DNA of 64,000 bases from Macrosoma leucophasiata (Eukaryota > Arthropoda > Insecta > Lepidoptera > Hedylidae): NCBI GenBank assembly GCA_036365455.1, contig JAWQUS010000025.1:23472001-23536000 (forward strand), written 5' to 3'. Position 1 is the first letter of the stretch. The number at the start of each line of letters is the position of its first letter. The notes beneath the pieces were generated by a model, which was not told the DNA's origin, made no database searches, and saw only the letters and a program-made list of their open reading frames with translations. The position numbers and the translations under genes are program-made. This document shows, piece after piece, positions 1-10,187 of this stretch.

Positions 1-611
1 CTACATCGAAATATATCCCATCAGTAATAAACACGCCCTATTTTATGAATTAAATGATAAAAGTCCCTCGAATTTTGAGTAAAATATACCAAACAGCTCG
101 AAGAATAAAGGCGTGAAATTAAATTACAGTATCTAGTAATCTCGAACTATTTAACATCAATTAGGCGTCCCAATTAATTTGTTAGTTGGTGCGCAGTTGT
201 TCTGCGGTTGGACTACTTAAGCGGCTTGTTCAACTAGTTTGCTGACCACGTTTGTTCAAATAGTGTTCAAGTTTGGCAGCATCTGTAAGAGGATTCTGTG
301 GAAGACAAAATATTTTTAAGTAGAATTTATTTAAAATTAAGATCCTATTAGCCGTATTTTAGGATTCTTGTTCCATAATGTAATACACTTGCGAACTTTG
401 AACTGGAATCGCATAAACGGGGGTAGTTCAATCAAATTATTTTTAACAATTTTCATGTAATAACAATTTAAAAGGTAATTTTATCGGCTTTCGAACGCTA
501 GTTAAAATTTAATATATATAAGTATGTTTCTCATTTTACAGAACTTAAATTACATTATATTTATAGTTATTTGAATACTTATTAACATTTATATCTATGA
601 TTATATTAATG
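1..611. other. AT-rich sequence, nothing recognised
   Basis: AT-rich DNA with no ORF of note and no repeat that recurs elsewhere in the window. It ends at the target-site duplication of the next element. Confidence 0.6.
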
Positions 612-623
612 TTGACTCTCTTA

Positions 624-849
624 TTTAAAGAAAAATGGAAAGAAAAATTTGACTTCAGGCGAGACTCGAACTCGCGGCCTACTGGGAATCCAGTCCAGCC
701 GCTCTTCCAATTGAGCTACTGAAGTCCTCAGGACCTTAGGACGGCCGCGAGTTCGAGTCTCGCCTGAAGTCAAATTTTTCTTTCAATTTTTCTTTAAATA
801 AGATATATTTCACAAGCATGTGTTAATGCGAAATAATATAAAACAATTA
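624..849 (+). repeat. SINE-E copy with inverted 5' half (12-bp TSD)
   Basis: The element is bracketed by the 12-bp direct repeat TTGACTCTCTTA (612-623 and 850-861). Its right part (743-849) runs from the middle of a tRNA-like module into the 3' body in + orientation. Its left part holds the same module in reverse. The arms 622-679 and 743-800 are 58 bp and match with one mismatch, around a 63-base spacer. A 5' inversion during target-primed reverse transcription (twin priming) explains inverted 5' half, normal 3' half and a single TSD pair. The family is recognised from the copy at 54697-54943. Confidence 0.7.
651..726 (-). pseudogene. tRNA-like sequence inside SINE-E
   Basis: Read on the minus strand this 76-nt stretch has an acceptor stem GACTTCA/TGAAGTC, a D-arm-like AGCTC...GAGC, and a T arm GCGAG-TTCGAGT-CTCGC. 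The anticodon arm is irregular: either the stem carries a mismatch or the loop exceeds 7 nt, so no anticodon is assigned with confidence. It sits within a repeat that recurs at 54775-54850, so it is a SINE module and probably not a working tRNA gene. Confidence 0.55.
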
Positions 850-861
850 TTGACTCTCTTA

Positions 862-1834
862 CTAAATTTTTATATCACATTGCATAAAGATAAATTAAAA
901 TTTGAATACATTTATTTTATGATTATTTATTATCATTATAAAAATTCTGTATTTCATAGCTTTTTTCATTAGAAAAAGTTTTAGATGGGAGGTGAATACT
1001 TTTCCTGTGTCTAGAGTTTTAATACTGTTTGGAATTGTATTGTAAATTTTAATCACATGTCATCGTACGACAGTTTAAGTAATCTTTTTCTAATAAAATG
1101 TATTTCTATCTTAAACATACAAGTACTATTTTTTGACACTGCTAACTTTAGCATAGCTACAAATCTTTGTGATTTTTGTATGCTAAATTATACAAATGCA
1201 TTGTATCTATAGTTAAATATATTTAATGAATAAATTAAAAAAAAAAACAACATTAATAAAAACTGAAAATGTGACAACCCTATTGAATGTGCGTTTGTAC
1301 GGGTGAAGACGGCATTTTGCAAAACTTCAAAGGCTGTATGTTTTTCTTCTACCGTACTAATTACAAGATTCTTACGAAAAATGTAATTTTACTATCTCTC
1401 CTCATTTCAAAAGAGAATTAATTAATGGTACAGTTGCGCTACTTAGAATCTATTTCTTATTTTGTAGGAATAATAGAAAAAGCAACCATGTTCCTTGTTC
1501 GCAGCAAACATCTAAGCTAATTAAGCTAATTATAATGGAACGTTCCATCTCGGCAAGTTTACATAGAACTCGTATATCGCACCCGTATTAATCGCAGACA
1601 GTCTGATGCGCCACTAATTTGAATAAGCCATACTCATTGCGGTTGCATTAGATACGTATTGTTGATGGCGATTCATGGAATTTTTATAGTACACCACAAG
1701 GCATCAGTTAATTTGGAGAGAGAAGGTACGGTATAAAGGGACAAGGTCTTGTTTTAAAGTCAGCTGTCGTGCGAGTCTTTACAGATATGACATATTTAGA
1801 CTAACGTTTTCGTAGGTTTTCGCGAGCTTCATAC
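862..1834. other. AT-rich sequence, nothing recognised
   Basis: Low-complexity AT-rich DNA with short A and T runs. No ORF, TIR or recurrent repeat was identified. Confidence 0.5.
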
Positions 1835-1962
1835 ATTGTAGAAAATAAACTTGCAGATTTTCTCGCGTATACAACACTCCCAAACTTCTTACACCCGACG
1901 TTTCGGTCGCTTTCCAGCTACCGTAGTCACGCGAGAAAATCCGCAAGTTTAATTTCTACAAT
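1835..1962. mobile_element. MITE N6 (128 bp, long TIRs)
   Basis: The ends form an inverted repeat of about 35 bp. The left end begins ATTGTAGAAAATAAACTTGC, and the reverse complement of the right end begins ATTGTAGAAATTAAACTTGC. Both continue into GATTTTCTCGCGT. The short middle has no coding capacity. This is the form of a non-autonomous DNA element; the superfamily is not assigned. Confidence 0.65.
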
Positions 1963-2195
1963 ATTTAGACTACCTAGTATCTATTTTGTATATAAAATAA
2001 TCCTCGTAGGCGCTTAGCAAGGCCGCGTAGCTAAGAAAGCTACGTGCTACGGTGCTACGAGCTACGCGTCGCTCAAGGATAGAAACAAAGAAACCTTTCT
2101 TATAAAAAAAAGAGATTACCATCGATGTTCGTTATTGTATTCAGTATTGGGTACATTTAATATATTTCGGTCGAATTTCAACTATTGGACCATAA
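1963..2195. other. Unassigned spacer with a CTACG-rich patch
   Basis: Contains a short self-similar patch (about 2025-2072) rich in GCTACG/CTACGAG words, then AT-rich DNA up to the next element. No gene is visible. Confidence 0.4.
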
Positions 2196-2481
2196 GGGTC
2201 ATAGCTCACTAGAGCCACCCGGCATCCGACCAGCGCTCGACTACCTCGAGCAGTCTGCGCTCATTACATCAACTTCGCTCCGTATAGACACCAGATCGCC
2301 TCGCTTGTCTTGCTTTGACTGTGCTTGCCATCGCACTGTTCCCAAGTAGACTGCGCGCTGTCCACGAGTGGTTCAAAAGTAACATCGCGTCATTCACCCG
2401 TTGACCTGTTGACAACGAGTGAACGCCGTAAAATGAGGCGGTGCTGGTCGGGTGCCGGGTGGCTGTAGTGAGCTATGACCC
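2196..2481. mobile_element. PIF/Harbinger-like MITE N7 (286 bp, TSD TAA)
   Basis: The terminal inverted repeats start GGGTCATAGCTCACTA and extend about 39 bp with two mismatches. The trinucleotide TAA directly flanks both ends (2193-2195 and 2482-2484). A GGG terminus with a 3-bp TWA duplication is characteristic of the PIF/Harbinger superfamily. There is no transposase, so it is non-autonomous. Confidence 0.75.
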
Positions 2482-2484
2482 TAA

Positions 2485-3230
2485 GGCTAAGACCTCACGA
2501 AGCGATTTTCACCCGCGTCCGCCGCGGTTGCGGGCCCTCAGCTTCTGCAGAATGCAGACATATATGTAAAAATTAAAGCACATCTCACGACGCGTTTTAC
2601 GTCCGCGATGTGCGCGGTTGTTTGCGGCTCCCGCTGTACCAGCGGGCACCTAGTAGAATCGCGCAGGCCGCGGTCACCCACAGCCTTGGCAAGTTTCGCC
2701 CGCGTGCTCTATGATCAGTTTACTGGTGGTAGAGTTCCAGTGTAGGAGCTCGAGGGCGTAGGCACCACCGCATTACCTAATCCATCCACCGCTAAATGGT
2801 AGTGTTCAGCACTATTGTGTTCTGGTTAGATGGTAATGTATGGCCCCGTAATAACTATCACAGAGACACAAGATCTAAGGTCTCAGGGGTGGCAACGCAT
2901 CTGCGTTTTGACCTCTGGTCTTTCTGTGCGTGTCTTTAGGCTGCAGTGATCACTTAACAACAATATGAACTGCATGCTTGTTTGACACCTTTGTCAAAAA
3001 AAAGTTGGCGGGTGACTCAGCTCTGGCAGTCAACTGATTGTTAACCATCCGTCTTGAAACCGCCCGTCTTGCGTTCATAGCCTCCCACGTTTTCGAGCGA
3101 TGATTTCAACCGCAGCGGCAACCGCGCAATAACCGGTCTCGTGAATTTATAAATAAAACCGCAGTTCCACCACCGCGGCGGACACGGGACAAAAAACGCT
3201 CCGTGAGTTAAGCGTAACTCTATCATAACT
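2485..3230. mobile_element. Candidate TIR element interrupted by SINE-A
   Basis: The left end (about 2493-2530) carries CTCACGAAGCG and CGTCCGCCGCGGT. The reverse complement of the right end (about 3168-3212) carries CTCACGGAGCG and TGTCCGCCGCGGT in the same order and spacing. These look like imperfect terminal inverted repeats of one GC-rich element whose interior holds the SINE-A copy at 2721-3003. No TSD could be fixed. Confidence 0.45.
2721..3003 (+). repeat. SINE-A copy, near full length
   Basis: Begins at the family's sharp 5' end (TACTGGTGGTAGAG) and ends in A8 after the tail TTAACAACAATATGAACTGC. It is more diverged than most copies and interrupts a GC-rich TIR element. Confidence 0.85.
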
Positions 3231-3292
3231 ATGCAACTTGCCAACCTCAATATATTTTTTAAATCTGTTTAATAACAACAACATACCAACAT

Positions 3293-3640
3293 ACCAACCC
3301 ATTATACGTCCCACTGCTGGGCACGAGTCTCTCCCCTTTTTGGGGGAGGCCTGGAGCTTACTCCACCACGCTATTCCAATGCGGATTGGCAGAGGTGGGT
3401 GGGTTAGTGGCCAACCCGATGTCGGATGTTTTCAAACCGCCCATAAGGCCTCCGACAAGGTTTAACGACTGCTATCTATCGATAGCAACCGGGACCGACG
3501 GCTTAACGTGCCCTCCGAAGCACGGAAACGCGCATTTAATTTGCCACTAGCGGTCACCTATCACACTACCCGACCGCGCCCGTAGTGCTTAACCGAGCAG
3601 ATCGCTTACGATCTACACCAGCCGCTGGGCCATGCGCGCT
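3293..3640 (-). repeat. SINE-B copy, near full length
   Basis: On the minus strand it starts GCGCATGGCCCAGCGGCTGG, which resembles a Pol III A box. It continues through the family core GGCACGTTAAGCCGTCGGTC and the block GGGCACGAGTCTCTCCCC (as read on +). It ends next to an AAC-rich tail at about 3262-3290. Confidence 0.8.
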
Positions 3641-3681
3641 TCATCTTCGCGCTTCATCGCTTAATCTCATTATATAATATT

Positions 3682-3783
3682 AATGGCTACCCATTATACG
3701 TCCCACTGCTGGGCACGAGTCTCTCCCCTTTTTGGGGGGAGGCCTGGAGCTTACTCCACCACGCTGCTCCAATGCGGATTGGT
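3682..3783 (-). repeat. SINE-B 3' fragment
   Basis: About 100 bp of the SINE-B 3' end (as + text: CCCATTATACGTCCCACTGC to AATGCGGATTGG), lying about 40 bp from the full copy in the same orientation. It is probably a 5'-truncated second insertion. Confidence 0.75.
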
Positions 3784-4108
3784 GTTGTAAATCTGTTTAT
3801 TTGTATATTATTGAGTTATAACTCTATCATAACTATTCAACTTGCCAACCTCAATATGTTTTTTTCTTACAATCTGTTTAATATTTGTATAATATTGAGT
3901 TATAACTTGTAGCTTTACTGCAATAAAAAAATGAATAAAGTTACAATTCATAACGTGCAACTCTCGAATCAACGATAAACAAATACAATAAACCAACTAA
4001 AATCCATTTAAATGATTAAATTGAATGTGAATACAACATCACAGTAGATTGCACTCGTTCAACAAAATTCGCGATAAAAATACCACGAGATAACAGGGTT
4101 GCTCCTAG

Positions 4109-4405
4109 TTTTTTTTTTTTTTAGTTTTTATTTAATGTAAGTGGCAAACAAGCATGCCGTTCACATTGATGTTAAGTGTTGACTGCAGCCTATAGACACC
4201 CACACAAAGACCAAGGTCAAAATGCAGATGCGTTACCACTCCTGAGGCCGAAGGTGTTATGCCTCTGTGCCGGAAATTGCAGGGCCGTACATTACCACCT
4301 GACCGGAATACGTTAGTGCTGAACTACCACTTAGCGGCAAATATATTAGGTAATGCGGTGGTGCCTACGCCCGCGAGCTCCGTCACTGGAGCTCTACCAC
4401 CAGTA
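4109..4405 (-). repeat. SINE-A copy, full length
   Basis: A 14-base T run, interrupted later by mixed bases, marks the 3' end. The 5' end is intact (CTACCACCAGTA as + text). Two small deletions are visible against other copies. Confidence 0.9.
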
Positions 4406-5266
4406 AAATTACTTAGACTTCTGCGGCTAAATCATTACGCAGTTCCCCGAAGGTCCGCTATTCATTCGGGGAACTAGGAATAGGGATGATGATTAGTTAT
4501 TTTTTATTGTAATCTCAAAAATTATATGAAAAATAAATGTACATAATTTTAAAGATATAACGATTGAAAACGTAGTGACTTGGGAAACGACTCAAAACGT
4601 ATAAAATGATGCTCTATCATGACGTCACGTTAGAGTAACACCTGTAAATTGTATCGTGAAATCAAAACTTCTCAAAAATATCTTATATTGCGTTTTTGTT
4701 AAACATTTCTTATTAAAATTTGTTAAAAATCGTATAAAGGATGGAAAAGTAAATATACTCGTATTTTCGTCACTTTTAAAAAATAGTGAATTCATACCTA
4801 GTTCCATCATCCCTATTGAAAATACATTTAATTTAATCGTGCAAGGCCTTACCATCAGCGAGAAGCAACTGAAATTGTTTTTAAACCTCAAGAAGCATAT
4901 GAACGACTCAACCTGATTTAAATAATGCATAAGGCAAAAAATAATCCTCGACAACCCTGTATTTTAGTAACGTTGTGTGCTCGCCAGTGTAATATTTTAT
5001 TTTTACGACTATCATATATTACAGGTATGTAAGTCCGGGTTATTCGCTGCTTAACTAGGCTTTGTCTGATGTACGGGATCGGTGTAACATGCGATAGACA
5101 ATACTTTTTTGATGAACCTTTATGACACACTAGCTGTTTCCCGCGAGTTCGTTCGGGTAGTGGTTTTGGTACAGGTGTGTGCTTTCTTAGGGTTCATCTC
5201 CAGTAGTTTTGGGTGTCAGTAATTTCTATGTGGAGACTGTTATGCTAAAAAAGAATTCGCTAATCT
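4406..5266. other. Unassigned AT-rich DNA
   Basis: Holds overlapping ORFs of 86 and 109 codons on opposite strands (4625-4954). Their products are Lys, Ile and Phe rich with no motif I recognise. I regard them as chance frames. Confidence 0.4.
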
Positions 5267-5450
5267 AAACTAATATTATGAAGCTGAAGAGTTTGCTTGT
5301 TTGAACGCGCTGATCTCAGGAACTACGGGTCCGATTTGAAAAATTATTTCAGTGTTAGATAGCCCATTCATCGAGGAATGGCTATATAACATCACGCTAA
5401 GATGAATAGGAGATAGGTAACATTGAATCCTCGCGGCGGTCCGCTAGTAT
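5267..5450 (+). mobile_element. Helitron-like non-autonomous element
   Basis: Starts with CTAATATTATGAAGCTGAAG and carries GAACGCGCTGATCTCAGGAA and GTGTTAGATAGCCCATT. It ends in a GC-rich stretch followed by CTAGT. A CTAG-type 3' end after a GC-rich hairpin, with no TIR or TSD, is typical of Helitrons. A related, rearranged copy lies at about 24447-24618. Confidence 0.55.
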
Positions 5451-5684
5451 GAAATAAAAGACAGAAAACATTTATTTATTGTTTTCCCTTATCATATGTA
5501 CACGTCAATTATGCCGAATGTGAGTAGGCAGTAAAACTAGACTCATTTCAAAAATATGTAATTAAAAAAATATTGTAAGTTAAATATTGTAGAAGTAATT
5601 ATAGCGCCGATTTAACTCAGCACAATTCTATCTATTAAATATATACCTACTTTATTTAATTTGATAGAATCTAATCGCTATAAA

Positions 5685-5850
5685 ACTTATAGGTAATTCG
5701 ATAGTATCTAATCGCTATCAGCATACGTACCACGTCAGTACTCTAGAAGGTTTACTGAGCAATGTAAATGTATACGTGGAGTATTGCCGGCGATTGCTTT
5801 AGATCCCAGTCTGCTTCAAGCTACCTATGTATGATTAGACGGTCTAATAA
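5685..5850. repeat. Direct repeat, unit 1 (partner 6663-6835)
   Basis: Shares AATTCGATAGTATCTAATCG, GAAGGTTTAC and AGCAATGTAAATGTATACGT with the segment about 980 bp downstream, with moderate divergence. It is not a repeat family I recognise, so it looks like an old local duplication. Confidence 0.65.
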
Positions 5851-5989
5851 GATTTTTAAAGATAAGATAGATAATTTATTTCTGTTATTCATCAATTGTG
5901 TTTTTTTTTTTTTTGCATTCCATGAAACTTGTTGATGTACTTATGACATTATATGTATATTGTATCTTACACAGTTGTTACATTAAGTA

Positions 5990-6147
5990 TGTACACCCTA
6001 CCGACTACTAAATTTGTGATCCTTTATGCAAGGTTGCCTGGCAGAAATCGCTACCTGAGCGATAAGGCCGCCTACTGTACCTGTTTTACTGTCGTCTATT
6101 TATGTAAATTGTTTCTGTTTGGTGTACGGCAAGAAATAAATAAATAA
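5990..6147 (+). mobile_element. LINE 3'-end fragment
   Basis: GAGCGATAAGGCCGCCTACT followed by an A-rich (AAAT)n-type tail resembles the 3' ends of lepidopteran LINEs that carry a GCGATAAGGCCGCC block. A 64-codon ORF over it has no recognisable motif. Confidence 0.4.
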
Positions 6148-6429
6148 TTAAGACTTCAAAGTTACCCACATACCTTCGCATTGTCACATATTTATTATAT
6201 TTAATATTGATGGGAATGTCAATTCCAGTGTCTCTATATCAAAAATAATGGAATGGAATGGACAGTAGTAAGTGTTGCTTTTGGATTTTGTGAGGTTGTC
6301 TATAGGCTAGGATGTGAGAACGTCTAGAGAACATCTTTTGTTTCTCAACTCTTTTCCTTAAGGTACTTAGATAATTTGTTTGACACATTTATATTTCATA
6401 GATTTGGTGTACACATAAGCTGATAACTA

Positions 6430-6570
6430 GGTATCTTTATAACTTGTCGTGGAAGAGCGCAGCTGTCTAACACAAGCAAACTTGTTGCTTAAAAGGTAGC
6501 TCCGACCACTGTTTACTGTAATTTTATACCTTTGTTACTGAATAAATATTTTTATTTTATTTATTTTAGA
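6430..6570 (+). mobile_element. Possible LINE 3'-end fragment with TTTATT tail
   Basis: GTCGTGGAAGAGCGCAGCTG and AAAAGGTAGCTCCGACCACT lead to AATAAATATTTTTATTTTAT. The layout (short conserved block, AATAAA, simple tail) resembles a LINE 3' end. No coding part is left. Confidence 0.3.
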
Positions 6571-6662
6571 AAATATCTCAGAATGTCTATTCACTTACTA
6601 CCAATGTAAGCTGCATGCTTAAGCGTTACTTTACTAACATAAAATTAAAAGTTTTGTATCCC

Positions 6663-6835
6663 ATTAAAACTCATACGAAATTCGATAGTATCTAATCGCT
6701 ATCACCATACGTAACACGTCAATCCCCTAGAAGGTTTACAGAGCAATGTAAATGTATACGTGTAGTGTAGCCGGCGATTGCTTTAATTGGATCCAAGTCC
6801 GCTTCAAGCGATGTATCATTAGATGGTGTAACAAG
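6663..6835. repeat. Direct repeat, unit 2 (partner 5685-5850)
   Basis: Second unit of the local duplication. It retains the ATTCGATAGTATCTAATCGC and GCCGGCGATTGCTTTA blocks. Confidence 0.65.
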
Positions 6836-6954
6836 ACTGCAGCGGTTGAAGATAGAATTACCATAAGAGATTAAAGGCGCGGAATTAGAGGTTGTCTTCG
6901 TTGGATAAATTTAAGTAAATATTTTGTTTGATCTTTGCAACTGTTGTGTTTTTA

Positions 6955-7219
6955 GACTGGTGGTAGAGCTCCAGTGACGAAGTTCACGTAGGCATCACCG
7001 CATTACCTAATTTACTTGCCGCTTAATGGTAGTATTCAGCTCAGTCGCGTTCCGGTCATGTGGTAATGTACGGCATTGTAATTTCCGGCACAGAGGCATA
7101 ACACCTTAGGCCTCAGGAGTGGTAACGCAGTCTTTGTATAGATGTCTATAGGCTGCAGTCATCACTTAACATCAATGTGAACTGCATGCTTGTTTGCCAC
7201 TGCCATAATATAAAAAAAA
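6955..7219 (+). repeat. SINE-A copy with internal deletion
   Basis: 5' end intact (ACTGGTGGTAGAGCTCCAGT). About 25 bp are missing after GTGGTAACGCA. It ends TTTGCCACTGCC and A8. Confidence 0.85.
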
Positions 7220-7324
7220 CTGTTGCTGTGTAATTTCTTATCTCAGATCTCCGCTGAATCTCTTGGACTTGTAGATATTTTATGCTTCAGTATTTATTTT
7301 AAATTGAAGAGAGAAAACTACAAC

Positions 7325-7480
7325 GCCATAAGTAACTTCACGTCTGTAATTCCCGAAGGGGTATGCAGAGGCATTCAATTGTAAATGCAAACACCCACGA
7401 TTCGCAGGTTACGTTTGGGCCCATGAAATAAGTAGCGATCCTGTTGACATCTCCAGGCACATTACCAAACTCCGAAGTAC
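7325..7480 (-). repeat. SINE-C fragment
   Basis: Body sequence of SINE-C: AACTTCACG, GAAGGGGTATGCAGAGG, CACCCACGATTCGCAGGTTA. The tRNA-like head is absent. Full copies lie at 29648-29933 and 51172-51472. Confidence 0.65.
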
Positions 7481-7499
7481 TAATAAACTTGTATTATTT

Positions 7500-7640
7500 T
7501 ATTATTCGCAATAGCACATGCGAGTGAATATAAGAATTAAAGAAAAAATGGAAGGAAAATTTTGATTTCGGGCCGGAATCGAACCTGTGAATCTTCCGGA
7601 AAATAGAAAACTACGGGTTCTGGTTCTTCCATAGACAAAG
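7500..7640 (-). repeat. Diverged SINE-E fragment
   Basis: ATAGCACATGCGAGTGAATA and AAAATGGAAGGAAAATTTTGATTTC align with the 3' body of SINE-E, and GGAATCGAACCTG stands where its T arm would be. Heavily diverged. Confidence 0.45.
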
Positions 7641-7764
7641 GATTTCACATTATCTCTGATAATATACAGTATTACATTATACAGTGTCTCTAATGAAAAT
7701 TTTTGAAAGTTTCACATCTGCCATGTGTGAATTGTACACGTGTTTTTTAAATTTAAGTAATAGT

Positions 7765-7823
7765 AAAAAATACAAAATTAGCATCCTGGGCTCCCTGCCC
7801 AGGATGCTAATTTTGTATTTTTT
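7765..7823. repeat. Perfect 27-bp inverted repeat, 5-base loop
   Basis: The arms 7765-7791 and 7797-7823 are exact reverse complements (the left arm starts AAAAAATACAAAATTAGCAT) around the loop TCCCT. The structure is not part of any repeat family seen here. Confidence 0.95.
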
Positions 7824-8590
7824 CGAGCGTGGCAGAATGAGATATGGGAGATACCTGGCACCCTGTTGGTTGCCTCCACTAAATCTAAAGTTTGTATATA
7901 AAGCCGTGCCCGTAGGGTATCTTTAAAAAAAAATCAATAGGTCGCTAGGACCTTACTCATCTTCCAGATCGTTTGAATTTTGAAAAGGAGCATTGTTTGG
8001 GCACATTTTACACCCCCTCAGAATATTTGACACGCTCTTGACCCACGACATTGATGCCGCGCCCTTTTCAAAAACATTTGATTCTTTCAAAAATGAACGT
8101 GAAATATTATTCAAGAATGTCAGATACTCAGAGAAGATGTAAAGTGAACCAAATCAAAGCTCCCATTCAAAATTCTGACAATTTGGATGCGAGTCAAGCT
8201 GGTGGGTAGCCCTAAGGATTCGGGGATTTATTGAATTCTTAGATTTGACGGACATATTGAACTGGGTGCAAGGTATCTCCCTCCTATACCTTAATCTGAC
8301 GCGCTGGAGTAGCTGGCTCTCTTGGGCTCCCCTACTATATGCAGTTTCCATCCTTAAGTCAATCAATTTGTTAATTTAATATTTTATCAATTTTTAATTT
8401 TGTATTTTGCACATTATCGCATTGGGTGCTCCTGTAATGATAATGATGTTTTTGATAAATAAATAAAGTTTTGTCAAAAAGAAAACAGACTGTCCCACCA
8501 CAGTCTAAAGAAAACGAACGTGTTAATAACCTATATATTGTGGTCTCACAGGTCTTACTTTACAATTTTGAAAGTAAATAAAGAAAATTG
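7824..8590. other. Unassigned DNA
   Basis: Moderately AT-rich. Only a 70-codon ORF (8154-8366, minus) occurs, without recognisable motifs. No repeat shared with the rest of the window was found. Confidence 0.4.
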
Positions 8591-8604
8591 CAAGGCATTT
8601 TATT

Positions 8605-8795
8605 TATAATGGCGTGATAAAGGCAATACATTGATTACCCATTTGAAAATGCTAATGCATTCCGCCTTCTTGTCTTTTCTTGACATTCCCCTAGGTGGGT
8701 GTGTCTACCGGTAGGGAAACATCGAGTTAGATAATCATGGCATCCTTGACGATGAAGGGTAACATTAACGTATTTGCATTCATAGTTCGTAAGAA
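8605..8795. repeat. Direct repeat, unit 1 (partner 9124-9311)
   Basis: About 185 bp, including TTCCGCCTTCTTGTCTTTTC and CATTCCCCTAGGTGGGTGTG, is repeated about 515 bp downstream at an estimated identity above 90%. Both units follow a run like ATTTTATTTAT. Possibly a repeat family or a segmental duplication. Confidence 0.8.
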
Positions 8796-8825
8796 GACTT
8801 CAATATATATTTTTTTATGTAATTC

Positions 8826-9110
8826 TAGTTGTGCCCGCGACATCATCCGCGTGAGAATTTATGATTGTTCAGTATCTACCCGGACGAAGTCGTGGGCGAA
8901 GCTAGTATTAAAGTAGCCCAAGTTACTCCTTATTACATCAGCTATCTGCCAGTGAAAGTCCCGTCAAAATCGGTAAAGCCGTTCCCAAGATTAGCCCCGC
9001 CAAACAAACAGACAGACAGACAAAAATTGTAAAAATGTTGTTTTGTATCTACATACATATGCATTTAGTAAAAAGCGGTTATTTTAATATTACAAACAGA
9101 CACTCCAATT
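8826..9110. mobile_element. Helitron-like ends, foldback arrangement
   Basis: CTAGTTGTGCCCGCGACATC at the left and GACGAAGTCGTGGGCGAAGC at about 8882 are inverted versions of the same end. They are followed by GTCCCGTCAAAATCGGTAAA and an (ACAG)n patch. These blocks are common at ends of lepidopteran non-autonomous elements; the family assignment is tentative. A related piece lies at 30150-30245. Confidence 0.45.
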
Positions 9111-9123
9111 TTATTTATTTGTA

Positions 9124-9311
9124 TAGATGGCGTAATAAAGGCGATAAATTGATTACCAATTTGAAAATACTAACGCATTCCGCCTTCTTGTCTTTTCTTG
9201 ACATTCCCCTAGGTGGGTGTGTCTACCGGTTGAGAAACATCGAGTTAGATAATCATGGCATCTTTGATGATGAAGGGTAACATTAACGTATTTGCATTAA
9301 AATTTCGTAAT
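9124..9311. repeat. Direct repeat, unit 2 (partner 8605-8795)
   Basis: Second unit, with the same TCTACCGGT and CATCGAGTTAGATAATCATG blocks. An 81-codon ORF across it is not conserved as coding in unit 1. Confidence 0.8.
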
Positions 9312-9481
9312 CAATCAATTTTATGTACGGAAAGTGGCAAACAACGCGAGTTGTTTATTGAGTCATATATGAAACCGGTCAAGTGCATGTCGGGCCACGC
9401 GCAGTGTAGGGCTCCGTAGTTACAGAGTTAGAGATGTAATTAAAAAAATAAATAAATATTTTCTATGGAGTTGTTTGAAAT

Positions 9482-9820
9482 ATATGTATCTTCACACCAG
9501 GTCCCTTACGGGGTAGGCAGAGAGTGTAGAGTGCCAGATATCCCGGTCCTGATATACCTCTCGTGCCTCGACTACCTTCATCATTCTCTTCATACATGCA
9601 CGCCAATTTCTAAGACTTTTGACCCCACCATCAGACAGAACTCGACCTATTTGGTCATGGTAGGTCAGTCTTGGTCTTCCTGGGCATCTGCAACCATCTA
9701 CATTCGCATTGTATATCTGTTTAGGCATTCGCTCATTCGACATTCTTTTTATATGCCCGAACCATCGGAGCATGCCTTTTTTCATTTTTACACCGATACT
9801 ATCGAAATATTGTTCGAAAT
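9482..9820 (-). mobile_element. LINE-P 3' fragment inserted in MITE N4
   Basis: A 5'-truncated LINE 3' end. TTGTTTGAAAT (9471-9481) before it and TTGTTCGAAAT (9810-9820) at its far end differ by one base, consistent with a target-site duplication. The element ends in GAAGATACATATAT-like sequence. Confidence 0.75.
9492..9785 (-). pseudogene. LINE-P ORF2 C-terminal remnant
   Basis: A 97-codon frame reads MLRWFGHIKRMSNERMPKQI near its start, then CPGRPRLTYHDQI, then NWRACMKRMMKV and VYQDRDIW, and ends PVRDLV. The LRWFGHI-RM block followed by GRPR is a familiar pattern at the extreme C terminus of non-LTR retrotransposon reverse transcriptases, after the catalytic domain. The polymerase, endonuclease and 5' regions are missing, so this is a dead-on-arrival copy. 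The same C-terminal peptide recurs at 11346, 24229, 27121, 28061, 42094 and 58316. The LINE clade cannot be fixed from this part alone. Confidence 0.75.
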
Positions 9821-10187
9821 TTTCGAGTAAAATACATTTGGTCGACTATCACTCGCAAACTTATGAAGCGAACTTAAGTGTGATAGTTGTCCTTTTAATT
9901 TCGTTATATATAGCTATGTTTGAATCTCTCACAACAACAGTTTAGTTGTTAGGGGAGGGGACACTTGACTCTAACGAAAAATTGCACTTGAAAGCTTAAT
10001 AAGTCACTAACAGTTAACTTAATCGAAAATTGATGTTCGGACATCCACAATATTTTTGAAAGACCTATCCAATGATACCACACTTTAAGGAAATCCAAAA
10101 TCAACAAAATTATCCGTGCGCTACAAGTAGGTTACCCTAAATAATTTTTGATGTTTTTATCATACCACTTTGTCGGCGTAATTTAGG

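Larger units (their letters stand above)
3216..3900. repeat. Short duplicated host segment flanking SINE-B copies
   Basis: The phrase AACTCTATCATAACTAT plus CAACTTGCCAACCTCAATAT occurs at about 3218-3255 and again at about 3820-3859. A second phrase, AATCTGTTTA(T)TTTGTATA, is repeated at about 3789 and 3873. The two blocks bracket the SINE-B copies, so this is a small local duplication of unknown origin. Confidence 0.5.

Noticed and set aside
651..726. Functional tRNA gene
   Set aside because: The anticodon arm is irregular, the sequence recurs in a repeat with TSDs (54697-54943), and here it forms half of a palindrome.
4625..4954. Overlapping ORFs of 109 (-) and 86 (+) codons
   Set aside because: Both are Lys/Ile/Phe/Asn-rich as expected from AT-rich DNA, show no motif, and neither has promoter or splice context.
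9465..9945. 121- and 78-codon + strand ORFs
   Set aside because: Antisense shadows of the LINE-P ORF2 remnant; the homologous peptide is on the minus strand.
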